Shown: positions 25,578-38,340 of the stretch, piece after piece
How positions within the stretch are numbered: the stretch's first letter is position 1
Layout: each line of letters starts with the position of its first letter
Source: Cruorifilaria tuberocauda
Lineage: Eukaryota > Nematoda > Chromadorea > Rhabditida > Onchocercidae
DNA: 63,384 nt
Direction: 5' to 3'
NCBI GenBank assembly: GCA_013365365.1
Contig: JABVXU010000324.1
Location: forward strand, 1 to 63,384
Notes under the pieces: model-generated
The model's database searches: none
Seen by the model: only the letters and a program-made list of their open reading frames with translations
What the model was told of the DNA's origin: nothing
Translations under genes and position numbers: made by a program

Positions 25578-26561
25578 ATGAGCGCAGTTGACGAGAGAGT
25601 CGCTGAAAAGAGGAAACTGGATGAGAAGGACACTGAAAATGGCGTGGCCGCTAAGGGAGCGAAAATTGAGAACGGAATCGTTGCGGTAAGCTCTTCAAAC
25701 TCGAACTATGTTAACTGTGGATTTTTGGTATTTATATTCGTAGTCTGTTAAGTATTACTTCATTTTAACGCTATGATTTGATACGCGTTAAAATGGGAAA
25801 CTCTGCTATGAGTGCTTCATCAACGGCTGTTATCATAATAATAATTATGAGAAATGAATGTTATTGACAAGGAAATTTTTAGAATTCAAAACTAGTCGAA
25901 TTCCAGAAATACTGTTTATTGCTTTCATAGCTTAGATAAAAAACCTCACGTTTTTCTAATCTTTTACATTGTTTAGCCGCTTTGGTCTGATAAACTGTTA
26001 GCATTGTCATTTTCAGGCAGCAGGTGATGCGCAAGTCAGAGATTTGAGACAAGACAAGAATGCCCACCTGAAAGGTTTTTCTTTTTTGTTATCTTCCGAA
26101 TGGAAATTTTTACAATACGCTTTGAAGCTTTAAAGAGGAATCATCGAGGAATAAAGTGAAATATTTTAATTGGAAGTTAGAAGTAAATGTTGGGTGGGAA
26201 TATTCTTAGAGGCATACGGCTCATACCGCAAAAAATTGATGTAATGCTATTCCGGTAGTGACGATTCAATTATATGGGAAGTTTATACTTTTCAGAAAAC
26301 AAAGAGAAGACAACTAATGAAAATCATGAGGGCGAACGCGAGGAAGATGGTGAGGAAGCAGCGGATGGTGAAGAGGGTATTGAAGAATCGAGCGGTGGTG
26401 AAGATGATGAAAGTTTAGGTGATGAGGAAGATGGAGGTAGCGAAGATGATGAAGCGAGCATTGGATCTGAGGAAAGCGATGGCCAAGGTGACGGGGAAGG
26501 GGGTGATTTTGGGGATGATGACGATGTGGAGGGCGAAGAGGGTGGTGAAAGTGAAGAGTAA
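25578..26561 (+). CDS. Prothymosin-like highly acidic nuclear protein
   Basis: Three exons, 25578-25685, 26017-26074 and 26296-26561, join in phase to 143 aa. Residues 1-60 are mixed charge and include KRKLDEKD, a possible nuclear localisation signal, and an Ala/Lys-rich patch. From about residue 70 the chain is almost only Glu, Asp, Gly and Ser, ending EEGGESEE. There are no Cys, Trp or Phe-rich cores, so the protein should be disordered. The composition and length resemble prothymosin-alpha/parathymosin, which are nuclear histone-binding acidic proteins. Low-complexity composition alone cannot prove orthology. The basic patch is at the N terminus, whereas prothymosin's is at the C terminus. 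AATAAA at 27182-27187 is a candidate poly(A) signal. Confidence 0.75.
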
Positions 26562-27722
26562 TGGTTATAGTGATGTTGATGCCTACTACGAATTTTATTT
26601 GCCGTTTCTCGTCGTCCGTTTGTTAATTTTGATCTTACAATTTATGGAAGGATTAATTTATTACCAAGGTACTAATTTGTGGAATAATAATAACTTTTCA
26701 GGAATTTTTTTTGCATATTGTGAGTTGTTTCAGCAGGAAAGAACAATTTCTGGCCACTCAGTTTTCGTTTTTAATAGATTTAGGAGCTTTTTCAACCTTT
26801 TACTGTTGTTGTTATTCCACAAATTGGTTTCCTTCTGTTATAAATTGGTCCTTCTAAACCATTCTCTGAGGAAATTTTAGCTGTTATAGTTTCATTTTTT
26901 TCCATTCACAACAGTATTTATTACAAAAGCTTATTAAAATTTATTCTTCTCTCAAAAGAAATCAAAGGATAAAGTTTTGAACTTCCCAGCTTCAGCTGCA
27001 TTTCCTCTTAAAGTATAGAGACTGGGAACAATGTTTTATTTTAAAGAAATTGTTGTTATTACGTTGTTTTTATTCTGATTATTTGCAATTTATATATGTT
27101 TAGATAAAATGTTGTTGGCATTTTTATTTTTTCCCTCATTTCCCTTTCCTGCGTTTCTCTTTTAGTCAAGAAATCTCTCTTAATAAAAAAACCGATTTGT
27201 TCATTCATTTGTTCTTAACCATATTTATATGTACTTCATGCCGCCGTTGAATTTATGGAAGGTATAGTACATCACTCATAGTAGTATTATATGCTTAATT
27301 AGTTCAGGAAGGAAATTGCATGTTCGTGAATTCTGAATCTTTTTTGAATTCCATCATTTTTTGTACCAATTGGCAGAAATTATTTTCTATTTGTTTGCAC
27401 CATTCATTATATGTATATGCGGTTAATAGCACACACACGCAACAGCAGCAGACATGACTTTATTGTATTTTAATGTATCATCACGGTTTCTTCTCTTTTT
27501 TGGGACATTTCCCAAATAATTGTTTATCATCCGCACGTAAGGATTATCGTCTTTTAAGTTAAATTGATTAGAAGTATTGTTTATTGATATGGTCATGATT
27601 ATTTCGTATAATGTTGAGGAATGTTTTATTATTTTGCAGACATTACTTCGCTCTACTTTGTATGTGTGGTGTGTGTGTGCGTATGCGTGCGTGTCCGTTT
27701 TGTTCAGAGTATTAAAAATAAC
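26562..27722. other. 3' UTR of the acidic-protein gene and convergent spacer
   Basis: A Thr/Phe-type T-rich UTR with AATAAA at 27182. On the minus strand a frame stays open from about 27945 to a stop at 27423; its downstream half includes a GT/CA tract near 27661-27693 and may be intron or chance. Confidence 0.4.
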
Positions 27723-28155
27723 CTCATTCTGCGGCAGCAAGTGATAATTGAATTGCATTTCAAATGGCTTTTCGGTATCGGAAAGCGTAATAATTGCTGT
27801 TTTGCCTGTCGCAGGACTGTAATTTATCACCGGATTGCCTGACAGTTCTGGAATGATTTTTCGAGTATACGAAAACTGATTTTTATGATGAAAGAAATTT
27901 TGGAAAAGATAAAAGTTAGAGGGTACGGAATATGTTTAGGGAGTAATTAGAGGGAGAGGAAAATTTATGGTCACAAAGGAATGAAATCCTTGGAGTAAAA
28001 GCGGCCAAGTTTTCGGATTTTGAAAAAGGAAATTATCTCCTCAAATTGTTCGTTGGTTTGTTAACAGCTTGGCGAGAGTCTATCGGTTGATGGTAGTCTT
28101 CAAGAATAATTGCGAAGTTTTCCAAGTTAGCATTACGTACTTCACTCACAACCGG
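27723..28155 (-). CDS. Two-exon fragment of an unrecognised minus-strand gene
   Basis: Exon 28066-28155 (30 codons, includes VSEVRNANLENFAIILEDYH) is bounded by ATTAG and by a GTTAAC donor. Exon 27723-27875 (51 codons, includes NPVINYSPATGKTAIITLSD and PFEMQFNYHLL) is bounded by AATCAG and by GAG|GTTATT. Both exons are exact multiples of three in phase 0, so they join without a break. Residue composition is protein-like in an otherwise AT-rich area. The donors are weak. I found no convincing first or last exon: reading through the second donor continues to a stop at 27423. The family is unknown. It converges with the acidic-protein gene. Confidence 0.38.
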
Positions 28156-28420
28156 CTAATCATTCGTTTCGATATTGATGCTTCTGATAAAAATGCAAGC
28201 GGTGCTGTTGTTGCGGAACAAGGATGATAAGACTAATTACAACAGTTGTCGTACACTTCCATTGGTGGTACAACAATGTAAACTAGCAGTTACAAGATAT
28301 AGTACCACTTTAAATGCTCCAAAAATATCTTGAACTATCAAAGTTTTGAGAGAATAAAATGATTTATTGCTTCGTGAATATAAGATCATATTATAGCACA
28401 CGATAAGTAAAATGAAATTG

Positions 28421-29248
28421 TTATGATAGATTTGGCAAATTCTTCAGCAATCGAGAGAATAATTCTTCTGCGTTACTTGAACTTAGCTCTTTCCTGATTG
28501 TCTAACAAAATATACCATTAAATTGTTATTGAAATTAAAAAGGAATGAACAAAAGTTGAATCTATTCATGATAATTATTGTATACAGTAAATTTTACAGA
28601 AAGTAAGAAAAAACTGATATTATATCAGTTGTATCTCGTAAATACAACAGATCAATCAATCAATTAATCGTTCATTTCTCAATTATTTCAGGTCTTGAAA
28701 TTTTACTGCTTCACAACACTTTTTTTTAGAAAAAAAAACTGTTCATTACTCAATGAATAATGTCACACAAAACAAATAATGAAAGGAAATTAGAAAAATG
28801 AGGAAGAGAAAAATTTTATATATCATTTCTGGTTCCCCTCATACATACAATTAAAGATTTCAAATTTTTGATTTAAATCGAAATGACTTATTATCATCAT
28901 CATATAGGATAAGTAATAAGATAAGATAACGCAATGCAATTTGTTAATTGATTACTTTTGTTACAGTTCAATTATATATTCCAAACTATTGTATTGTTAA
29001 TGCTGATACAACAGTTAAGAACAATAATATGCTAATTTGATATTTCCATTCGTATTATACTTATGTTTAATTAAAACAATTCACCCATAACACATAACTT
29101 CGTTATAGGATTTCATTCTTCAGCCATCAAACGTATATTATTTGTTAGCATTGTATTCTTTTTTTGCTTGTTTGATTATCAGAAAAAACCAAATTAAAAA
29201 CTTTTTGCTTAAATAAAAAACAGCACTTTTTAACAATTCTTCAACTAA

Positions 29249-29330
<82 letters not shown>

Positions 29331-30229
29331 ATTATTTAGGAACCTATATGCCAATACTATTATTCATTCATCATCAAATTCTATCACTTCATGAATGCAA
29401 ATATGACAATGTTGTCATTAAAACTGTATTTTGAATATGAGTTTGATTGAAGAAGAATGACAGTTTTCTTCTACAAAACGATTTAAAACTCTTCTGATAT
29501 CTTTGATAAGCTAATTTTGTATTGCATTCTTATCCGATCGTTATCACTACATTCATTCATTTCTAAAAGAATTCATTAAGCAATCTTCAAAAGAGTGCAA
29601 TCATTTATTGATAGAAAGAAATTTTGATAGGATGAAAAACAAACATATTTCAAATATTAGCAGAAGGAAAAACGAAAGATATCATTCATTTTAAATCTAA
29701 TCAATCATAATTCTTCATCTAAGAATAAAAATGATATGTTTATTTCATTAATCAATTTTGTCATAATTAATCGATGAAATTTATTTTCTAACTTTTGCGT
29801 AATTTATGATTGCATATTATCTGATAATTGTTTGCCGTAAAGAAACATTAATTTTTCATCAATTTAGAAAAACAAAATATTTTTCAGCTAACAGTTCAAT
29901 TGATTACTTCAAAATTAGCAATATAACTATTTGATTATCAAATAAAACTTAATCATCACACCTATTTTTTTTCATGATAAATTTTCTAAATTGCTTGAAA
30001 TATTACATTTTTGAAAATTATTTTTTTTTTCAGATTTTTTTGCAATGTGGGAAAAAGTATCTGTAAATGCTAATTGCTAATTATTCATTATCTAACAGTT
30101 TGTTAAATTTTTGGTTAGTAAAAAACAAAATAATTTACAAAATCATTTATTACATTCATTTACAGAAAATATAAAGCAAAATTAAAAAGCATGACCTGAG
30201 CGAGATACAGTTTTTGGATAAACTCACTT
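28421..30229 (-). CDS. Possible last exons of an unrecognised minus-strand gene
   Basis: Terminal exon 28421-28501 follows acceptor TTTTGTTAG and reads TIRKELSSSNAEELFSRLLK then NLPNLS and a TAA. AATAAA on the minus strand lies about 55 bases beyond the stop (28363-28368). A 34-base exon at 30196-30229 (SEFIQKLYLAQ) would join it in phase, but its donor, GTCATG, is poor. A third possible piece near 30629-30660 (DLIDKDDLFE) does not fit the phase. The peptide is helix-prone and coding-like; no family recognised. Confidence 0.25.
29251..29329. repeat. (ATT)n microsatellite, about 26 units
   Basis: An uninterrupted TTA/ATT run, the longest perfect microsatellite in the window. Confidence 0.95.
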
Positions 30230-31792
30230 CTAAGCTTTTTAATTTAAAACTAAAATTGACTTGCTTATAAGCTTATTTACTTGCCTACAAGCTTGTTTGT
30301 TATGTGAAGCGTTTTTTGTTTGGAATTTGCATGTGTTTAAAATAATTTCAGGATTAAATTACACCATTAAATTAATTGCTATTACTGTTTTATACCTCAT
30401 TATTACTGCTACGTTGCAAATCTATCAAATTTAATTTAAAATGAAATAGCATTCTTTACAGCGAAACATACAAGAAGCTTTTTAATGAATTCATGAATAT
30501 CAAATATATATCGAACTTATGATTTATTACAATTTGTAATATCATTGTACCCTCAATTCAATTACAATTTTCTAATTAAAAAATTAAAGTAAAAAATAAT
30601 ATATGAGAAAATGACTTTCTAATGTTGACCTTCGAAGAGATCGTCCTTATCAATCAAATCACTGAAATAGCTTAGCTGAATACTCTTGATAGTGATAACA
30701 TTTTATCCTGCTGCTGATTTTATATCATTACTGATATATTACTACTGATTGTGATTCCTTATTGATTGATCGTTATTGATATGCATTACCGTATAGTATA
30801 TTTCGAAGAAGACAAAAAATGACATGAATAGTTGCTGATTAACGATGATATCATTTTATCACTGATATTACTACTCGTTAATTGAATTAATTATAGAAAT
30901 TCAAGTTAATGATTGGATCGTACGGAGTTTTGTATTTATTTTTCTTTGCCCAAATTTCCACGCTTCTCTTTGAAAATGAGTAATATGAGTAAAATACGAG
31001 TAAACATATCAAAGTATTTCTATTGCAAAAAGAAACGAAATAGAAAAAGACGATCGTCATAAATGATAAGGTATAATTGAAAGAAATGAGAAGCGATTAG
31101 TCGAAATATATCGGAATTTCCGGTTTTGAATACCGGGAACTTCCGGTTGTTTATTTTTTATGAAAATAAATCATTTGTTTAAATTGCAAAATTAATTGTT
31201 GTAATCCTTCAATGATAATAAACAATTTTAATATAGTTATATGGTTATTACATTGACTATTTCTGTTAATGTAAAAAATTAAATAAAATATGATTTGTTT
31301 AAAAGTAAGTTACAAATTACTTTAAGTTGCTTTTTGTAAGTTTCGTAAGATAAAACTACTTTGAAAAAGAAATTAATAGCAGTTAATGAAGCATTTGATT
31401 TGAAACTTATTGGTAATGAAAACTTTGATAGAAATAATTTCAAATTGAAGTAAGATCTTATGGATTATTTGTATTTCTACCGAAATGATAGATGATAATT
31501 ATAGATGATTAGTTTTACCAATATTTTCAAACCTTTTATTGATTGAAATGAATTATTATTATCATTACTGCTTGCTAATTATTTGATATAATAATTATAT
31601 TATAAATAAGCATTTCATTTTTTTAATTATGCATAATTTCTATTTAGTACTATATTATCCATTAACTGAGATAATTTATTTGATCAATCATATCATCTTT
31701 ATCATATCATTTTTGTTTTAATTTTTCTCACTGACCTCCAAATGATAACCTGTTTTTTCCCCAATTTCTTCGTTTTTTTCTTCTTTCAAATC

Positions 31793-31824
31793 AAAAAGAA
31801 ACGATAAGTTTATCGTTTCTTTTT
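31793..31824. repeat. Perfect inverted repeat, 15-base arms
   Basis: The arm AAAAAGAAACGATAA (31793-31807) is followed after GT by its exact reverse complement (31810-31824). It can form a cruciform or an RNA hairpin. Confidence 0.85.
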
Positions 31825-32889
31825 TAAATATTTTAACGATCTCTTTTTTCATTCATTCTTTTTTTTCTTCTCATTCTCGGGACTTTTTTTTCTTTCATTC
31901 GTTTCACTTTTCGATCATTGAAAATTTTCAATCTCTTCAAAAGAAAAAGAGAGGGAGGGAGAGAGAGAAAGAGAAAAAAATGCCCGGTTTAAACGCAATG
32001 AATTGTTTACAGTTTAAAATTTTAGCTTCAAAATTAGCTAATGTTTTTCAAATTGGTGAAAATTTTGCAATAGAAAATTATTCTTTTTTTATTTATATTT
32101 GCTTAAGGAGAATTGGCTAATATAATTAAATCAAATTAAATTAATGAAGTAAACATGGAGAAACGAAGAGAAAAAGTTTTATTTCATTAAAATTAAAAAT
32201 ATCTTATAAACTATAAAATATAAAATAAACGCTTTTTAATAATTCAACTTAATCTATTAGAAAAATTTATTTTGCGCATTAGCTTCACACATTATTATCA
32301 TATCACATATGAATCCACTCTAATCTCTCCGCTAAACACGATATGCTATTCTTATCCGATCGATCGATTGATTGGTCAGTCGATCAGTTCCCTTTCCTTT
32401 TCACACTTCCGCATATTTACTACTGCAAACTTTATCACAAATTAACATTTATGATGGTACTAAAATGTAGAAAATGCAATAGAATTACACTCATAAAATT
32501 TAATTTCCGTCCTCTTTTTCATCATTTATTTTATTTCAGTTCTTTTTTTCACTCTGCCACATATCATAACATTAATTTTTTAAATAAGTAAATTTTTTTT
32601 TTCGAACAAGAAAAATTGAATTATAAAAGTTCCGGAAATCATATGCGAAGGATCAGATTGGAAAATCTTTCAATGCCAATAATTTTGATTATATATATAT
32701 GCTGATAATTTTGATTAAAATTTCCCATCCTGTTCTGTCAAATGCTAATTTCGTTAAAAGAGAAGAATACAATCTCTAAGTTATTTATTTCTTACTAAAT
32801 TAACTTTTTCTCTTATTTTGTTTAATTTCTTCCATATTTTTATCTCATTATAGTGATTCATTCCATTCTCTCATGCTTATCAATCTGAT

Positions 32890-33080
32890 AATGTATATAT
32901 GCTGATAATTTTGACTGTATATATATGCTGATAATTTTGACTATATATTATTATGCTGATAAGAATTATATATATGCTGATAATTTTGATTATACATATG
33001 CTGATAATTTTGATTATATATATGCTGATAATTTTGATTATACATATGCTGATAATTTTGATTATATATATGCTGATAAC
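32890..33080. repeat. Tandem repeat, GCTGATAATTTTGA core
   Basis: Eight copies with a period of about 23-28 bases; the core is near-invariant and the TATATA linker varies. One isolated copy lies near 32701. Both strands stay open here only because of the repeat. Confidence 0.88.
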
Positions 33081-33417
33081 AAGAATTCTGAATTAATTTC
33101 TTTGAAGTAAAAATGCAAATTTTTTGATTTTTAGCGAAAATTGCAGTAAGTGTAATCAGCAAAAGTGCTTATTACAAATAGCATTAACGTTATTTGCAAA
33201 ATTCATTTAAGCAATAAGCCATCCAATCACTTTATCACTTCAAATTTATCACTCAATTTATAAATGTATACAATTAAAAAATTGTTATTCCTTTTCGAAT
33301 CTTTCTTTTCTCATATTTTTTGTCTTAACACATTTATACCATATGTCACTTAACATATCTTGACATCTCTATCGAATAATTAATTATAGAACGATTAATG
33401 ACGAATGAATTTAGATT

Positions 33418-36400
33418 ATGCGAATGATTATCTCCGCTTATTTCATTGTTTTATCAACTGTTTGCCATGGAAAAAGCATTAGCAATATGCCATTAGCATC
33501 ATATAATTTAAAGGTAAATCATTTGAAAATGTTAATTAATTTCAAAATGATAAATAATCAATTTATCAATCAGTTTAAGAAATTCAAATTTGTATATTCC
33601 CATTAAATTATACAAAAATAATAATTAAAATCATTATTTTAGAATGTTTAAAATATAAAGTTTAAATTAAATGGCATTAGCATCAAAAGTTAATTTTTGA
33701 ATAGATTAAATTTTTCTTCAAATAATTGAAAATAAAGAGTAAACAAAAGAAAAAAAGAAAAAACATAAATAATAGAAAAAAATTTTTTTTTTTGCTAAAA
33801 ATTTACTATAATATTTTAAATTATATACGAATTGGAAGCATTTGTTAGAGGAAGCATTTCCTATTACAATAATTATCAGGCTTGTTGTTATTGGTGCTGC
33901 TATTGTAAATCGTTAAGCATCTGTTCCTCTTCGTTTTTTTTTCTTTCTTTCTTCATTTAAAAGAATATTTGAGCGAAATGTGCTAACGCAAAAACAATGA
34001 ATAATTAATTATTATCTTTTTGACTGAGGAAAGTTTGTTCTTTGCTTGCTTGAAAGTAATCTTATATATTTATTCGATTATTCGTGTATAAAGATGATTT
34101 TAAATTTTAACTTTAATTGATGAAAAAAGGAAAAAATGAATTTTTCATTTATAATAAATGAATTTATTTTTAATTTTTATAAAAATTTTTTAATGAAAAT
34201 TCATTTACATTCGTAAATTTGAATTATTAAATTGAATGAAATTGAAGTAATTCTTAATTTCTATCAGAGAAGCTTTTCTCTTCTTGCTATTCTTGCAAAT
34301 ATGCTTATTTAAATAAATTCTTCATATTCAGACGAAAATTGCTTTATTTTGGAGAGACAATATAGATTGATAAGATTTTAGAGATAATGAATAGAAAGCT
34401 AGAGAATAAAAAGAAATGATAATTATATTTTCAGAGATGACATAGGATGATAAAATCAGAGAGAGATGATGATAGTGATTCTGATCATGAGGTGAAGGTT
34501 ACCAATAAAAAGATTGCATCAAAGATCGATTAGATTAATGGAGGGGAAATTCAACGGATGCGAAGAATAGAGGGAGAGAGAAAGGGTATGAGAAAGAGGA
34601 TGAAGTGGTTTGACGATAATAATTACCTTGAAACTTACTTGAAACTCTTATCTGTATTATATGTTATTTCTCTATTGATTATTATAATACTAGCAAATAC
34701 TGTCACAAGTAAGCAAAATTCGATTAATAAACTTTAACTTAGCATATCACATTTGATGTGTAAACATTTTGTTGATATTTTGAAAAAGATAACTTTTGAA
34801 AATTTTACCAGCAAGCTGATAAGTAAAATGATGATAAGTATAAGTGATAAGGTAAGCGTGCTGCTCGGAAAAGAGAAATTAAACGAACCATGAATACTGA
34901 TAATACTGATAAAGTTGTATTGATTAAAGATGGTTATTATACAAGATCCATCCAGGATATCGGTTCCTAGAGACTAGTTAATAAATCATTTTGTTTCAGC
35001 TTTATTGCCGGAATGGTCAGTCGCACATTCCGGAAACTCGAGTTCCCTCTTTATGTCCGTCATCCAGTACTTCCTGTGGTTATTTCGAATTTGAAAAAAT
35101 ATTCTTACCGGGAAATGAAGAAAAACCGTTAGGGATCTATGAATGTATCGATTCCAGTATTCTAATGCCTGATAATGGTGATGATGATGAGATAAGACAG
35201 GTTTGCATATTGTTTATTTAGCTTTCAGGAAACCTGATCCTTTTTTATATGCAACATAGAAAATATAGTAAATTCAAGAAATACAGTGATAAAAAATTAG
35301 TACTGATAATTAGATCAGTACTAATCAATACTAAAACATAATATTATTTATAAACATTACTTTATCTTGAAATTACCTTGAAACTAACTTGTACTCTAAA
35401 CTGTATTATATATTATTCTTTATTAATGCAATAATCACGTTACACAATTTCCATGACCTGATAGTAATTCAGATTTATTAATTTCGATTTGATTCAAATT
35501 TAAGTATAGTAATTTTTAAACAAGATTAATCCATTCATATATGTGAGAGTAATTGGAATCTTTGAAAAAATCAAGAAAGCATTATCAATACTGTTGAATA
35601 GAGTTATGATACGATAAATTAAAAAAGTACAAAAACATAGTTTAAAAATTCATGTTTAAAATTAAAAGTAATCATTATGATTTGATAATATGACAGAATA
35701 AAAGGTAATAATGCTTTATAAAAAATAAATTATTAAATGTTTGATTAAAATATAAAATTTAAATTTCAAATTTAAAACTTACGCATAATAAAAAATATAC
35801 GAAATAAGTTATTTATTTCAGTTACTATTTTCGAAATATTGCGATGATCGAGCACGTTGTCGAGAAATAACGCTTTCATCATTCAATCCCAAATTTATTC
35901 AATATTTAATGAAACAAAATATTGATAAATATTATAATAGAAAAGATGATAATGATAAATTACAACGATTATCGACAAGACGAATAAAATTTTGTTGCGC
36001 TATCAATGATTATCTTCTTCAAAAAATCATACATTCTGGTGATTATGTTCTTCGTAAGTTTCTTACTTTCATAAGTTTTTATCTCTTTTTACTATTTTTT
36101 TCTATTTTATCTTTTTGTTTATAATAAATTTTTTTTTTTTGAATGAATGAATTTGGAAATTTTTTCATTAAAATTCTAAGCAAATTAATTAAACAAATTA
36201 AATTTCTATTCATTTTAACTAAATTATTTAATATTTCTTTAAATTATCATTGGGCTAATTAGAAAATAAATTATTTACCTATTACTATTCCTCAATAATA
36301 TCAGTTAAATTTTACTGTAAATCAGGTAAACAAGAAGAAATTTTTTTTTGCAAAGAAGAAAATAATACTAAACTTTTCAGTTTATTCCTACTTAATGTGT

Positions 36401-38340
36401 TTTTACTTAATTAATTAACCAAATTTACAGCTACATTGGCACCTTCTCAACCAGTCATCTGTTACAATATTCACTGTCAAGGTGCACCGATCGGTTGTCT
36501 CTCTTATTTGGAATTCAACCGGACACAACAACCGGTAGAAGAAAACGAAGAAGAAGATGATATCATTGTACAACCTATGCATATCAATTATGAGGATTAC
36601 ACGATGATTTCACCTCAAGTATTTTTTTTTATTTAAAATATGTGAGAAAATTTATTTAAATTTTTTATTTAAACTTATTTAAAATTAAAATTAAAAATTA
36701 ATTTAAAATATATGAGAAAAGAAAATGAAATGAAGAATATAAATTTTTTAATTTTATTCATATAACCAATTCTTCATAAGATTTAAATTTGTATTGATGT
36801 ATTAATATAATATAGTGATATAAAGATACAATGGTATGATGCACTGATATAATGATATAGTGATATGATGTACTGATATAGTGTATGATGAACTGATATA
36901 GTGTGATATGATGTATTGATATGATAATATAGTGTATGATATACTGATATAGTGATATGATGAACTGATATAGTGATATGATGAACTGATATAATGACTT
37001 TTTTTGGGTTTATTTCTTTGGTTTATTTCTTTTTATCACATGTGATATTTTAATATATGCGAAGAAAGTTAACTTATTAATTTCAGCCAATCAGAAATAA
37101 GTATATGATAAAGCATACCATCGAATATCACTGTGTCTATCGACATTTCAACGATGAAATATATCGATATTGTTTACTGATAAATGATCAGCCATCGAAT
37201 GATAATCATTGCTTTGATGGTGATGGCTATCAGATATGCTGTTGCTTTCTTGACAGAGGTGCTTAACATCTATTAATTGATTATTTTTAAATCATTTAAT
37301 TTAAACATATACTACATCAGTTAAGATTTTCAAAATTGTATTTGCAATTTATTTAAAATATGTAATTTCTTTCTAGGAGCTCGAACTTGTGATCCATTAT
37401 CATCAGGACTGATAACAACATCAACGGAAATTTCTGAAATTATCCAAAATCAATCATCAACATCTCTTCAAGCTTATAATACAAATATTAAAAATAAGAT
37501 TCGTACAAGGTTTTTATTATTTTAAAAATTAAAATTTTTATTTCTTCCTCCCACTGAATTTATAATAATAATTATAATAAAGAAATTATGATGAATTATA
37601 ATGCAGATTTTAATCTTTGAATTATAATAAAAATTATAATAAAGATTTTAAATTTTTAAAATTAAAATTTAAAAATGTTTTGTTTAAAAACAACGAAACA
37701 TGCGTTCACTCATGCAAATTCGATAAATTAAAGAACGATGTTAATTACTACGTATAATTTTAATAGCCTATCATTTGCTCGTCATTATCTAATAGCTGAA
37801 TAATCAGTAGATTAAGCGAATTGATTATTCAGTGAATAGGTAAATAAAAATTCTGAAATGATTGATTAAACATTTTTCATGACATTATAAATTAGGAGAA
37901 AAATAAAACGCAATAAACTCATTTCAAATTTGTTTATCATTTTAACAATCATAAATGATAACGAAAAGTGATTAATTGCTCTTATAATTACAAATAATTC
38001 GATTAAATGTAATTTTACAAAAATATTTTATAGGAAAAGGAATAAAAATGATGTAAAGAATTTGCTAATTTAATATATTATATTATTCATTTTGCTTATT
38101 TTATCACTAATCAATATTATTATTATTCCAGTATACTTTCATTAACATTGCAAATTTAGATGTCATATCGTTAATGAGATATCATCAGAATTTGAAATTT
38201 CACGGAATCGAAAACGTCGGAAAAAACTTCTCTGTGAAACAAACGCTATCAATGCATCAAATACACTTTGTTTTTGCTACATTTTATTATTGATTACTTG
38301 TTATTTACCTGATAACTATTTCGGTATATTTATTATTTAA
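33418..38340 (+). CDS. Secreted/surface protein with two cysteine-rich modules (ET-module-like)
   Basis: Seven exons, 33418-33513, 35000-35200, 35822-36053, 36431-36618, 37087-37258, 37377-37509 and 38160-38340, join in phase to 400 aa. Residues 1-18 form a signal peptide (MRMIISAYFIVLSTVCHG). Two cysteine-rich modules follow. Module 1 runs from YCRNGQ through CPSSSTSCGYFEF, GIYECI and YCDDRARC to FCCAIND. Module 2 runs from ICYNIHCQGAPIGCLSYLEF through EYHC and YCL to GYQICCC. The closing CCC and the spacing recall the nematode ET module, a small extracellular Cys-rich domain; this assignment is tentative. A Ser/Thr stretch and a basic RNRKRRKK lead to a hydrophobic C-terminal end (CFCYILLLITCYLP...), either a membrane anchor or a GPI signal. 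The role is unknown; a host-exposed surface place is inference. Confidence 0.78.
36790..37000. repeat. Degenerate TGATATAGTGATATGATG repeats in an intron
   Basis: Many imperfect copies of TGATATAGTG, TGATATGATG and ACTGATATAG fill most of the fourth intron of the cysteine-rich protein gene. Confidence 0.75.

Larger units (their letters stand above)
28510..33417. other. AT-rich spacer with repeats
   Basis: Apart from the weak exon candidates above, I see no gene. It holds an ATT microsatellite, a perfect 15-base-arm palindrome, a GA-rich tract near 31941-31976 and a GCTGATAATTTTGA tandem array. Confidence 0.5.

Noticed and set aside
17514..26561. Operon of OTUD3 and the acidic-protein gene
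   Set aside because: The gap is 4.7 kb and the downstream gene has its own upstream island; too far for a nematode operon.
32925..33162. Repeated YADNFDY / YNQNYQH frames
   Set aside because: They arise from the 24-base-type tandem array, open on both strands; not a gene.
38132..38159. Early last exon of the Cys-rich gene using acceptor TATTCCAG
   Set aside because: It gives a stop after nine codons; the acceptor at 38159/38160 gives a basic stretch and a hydrophobic tail in phase.
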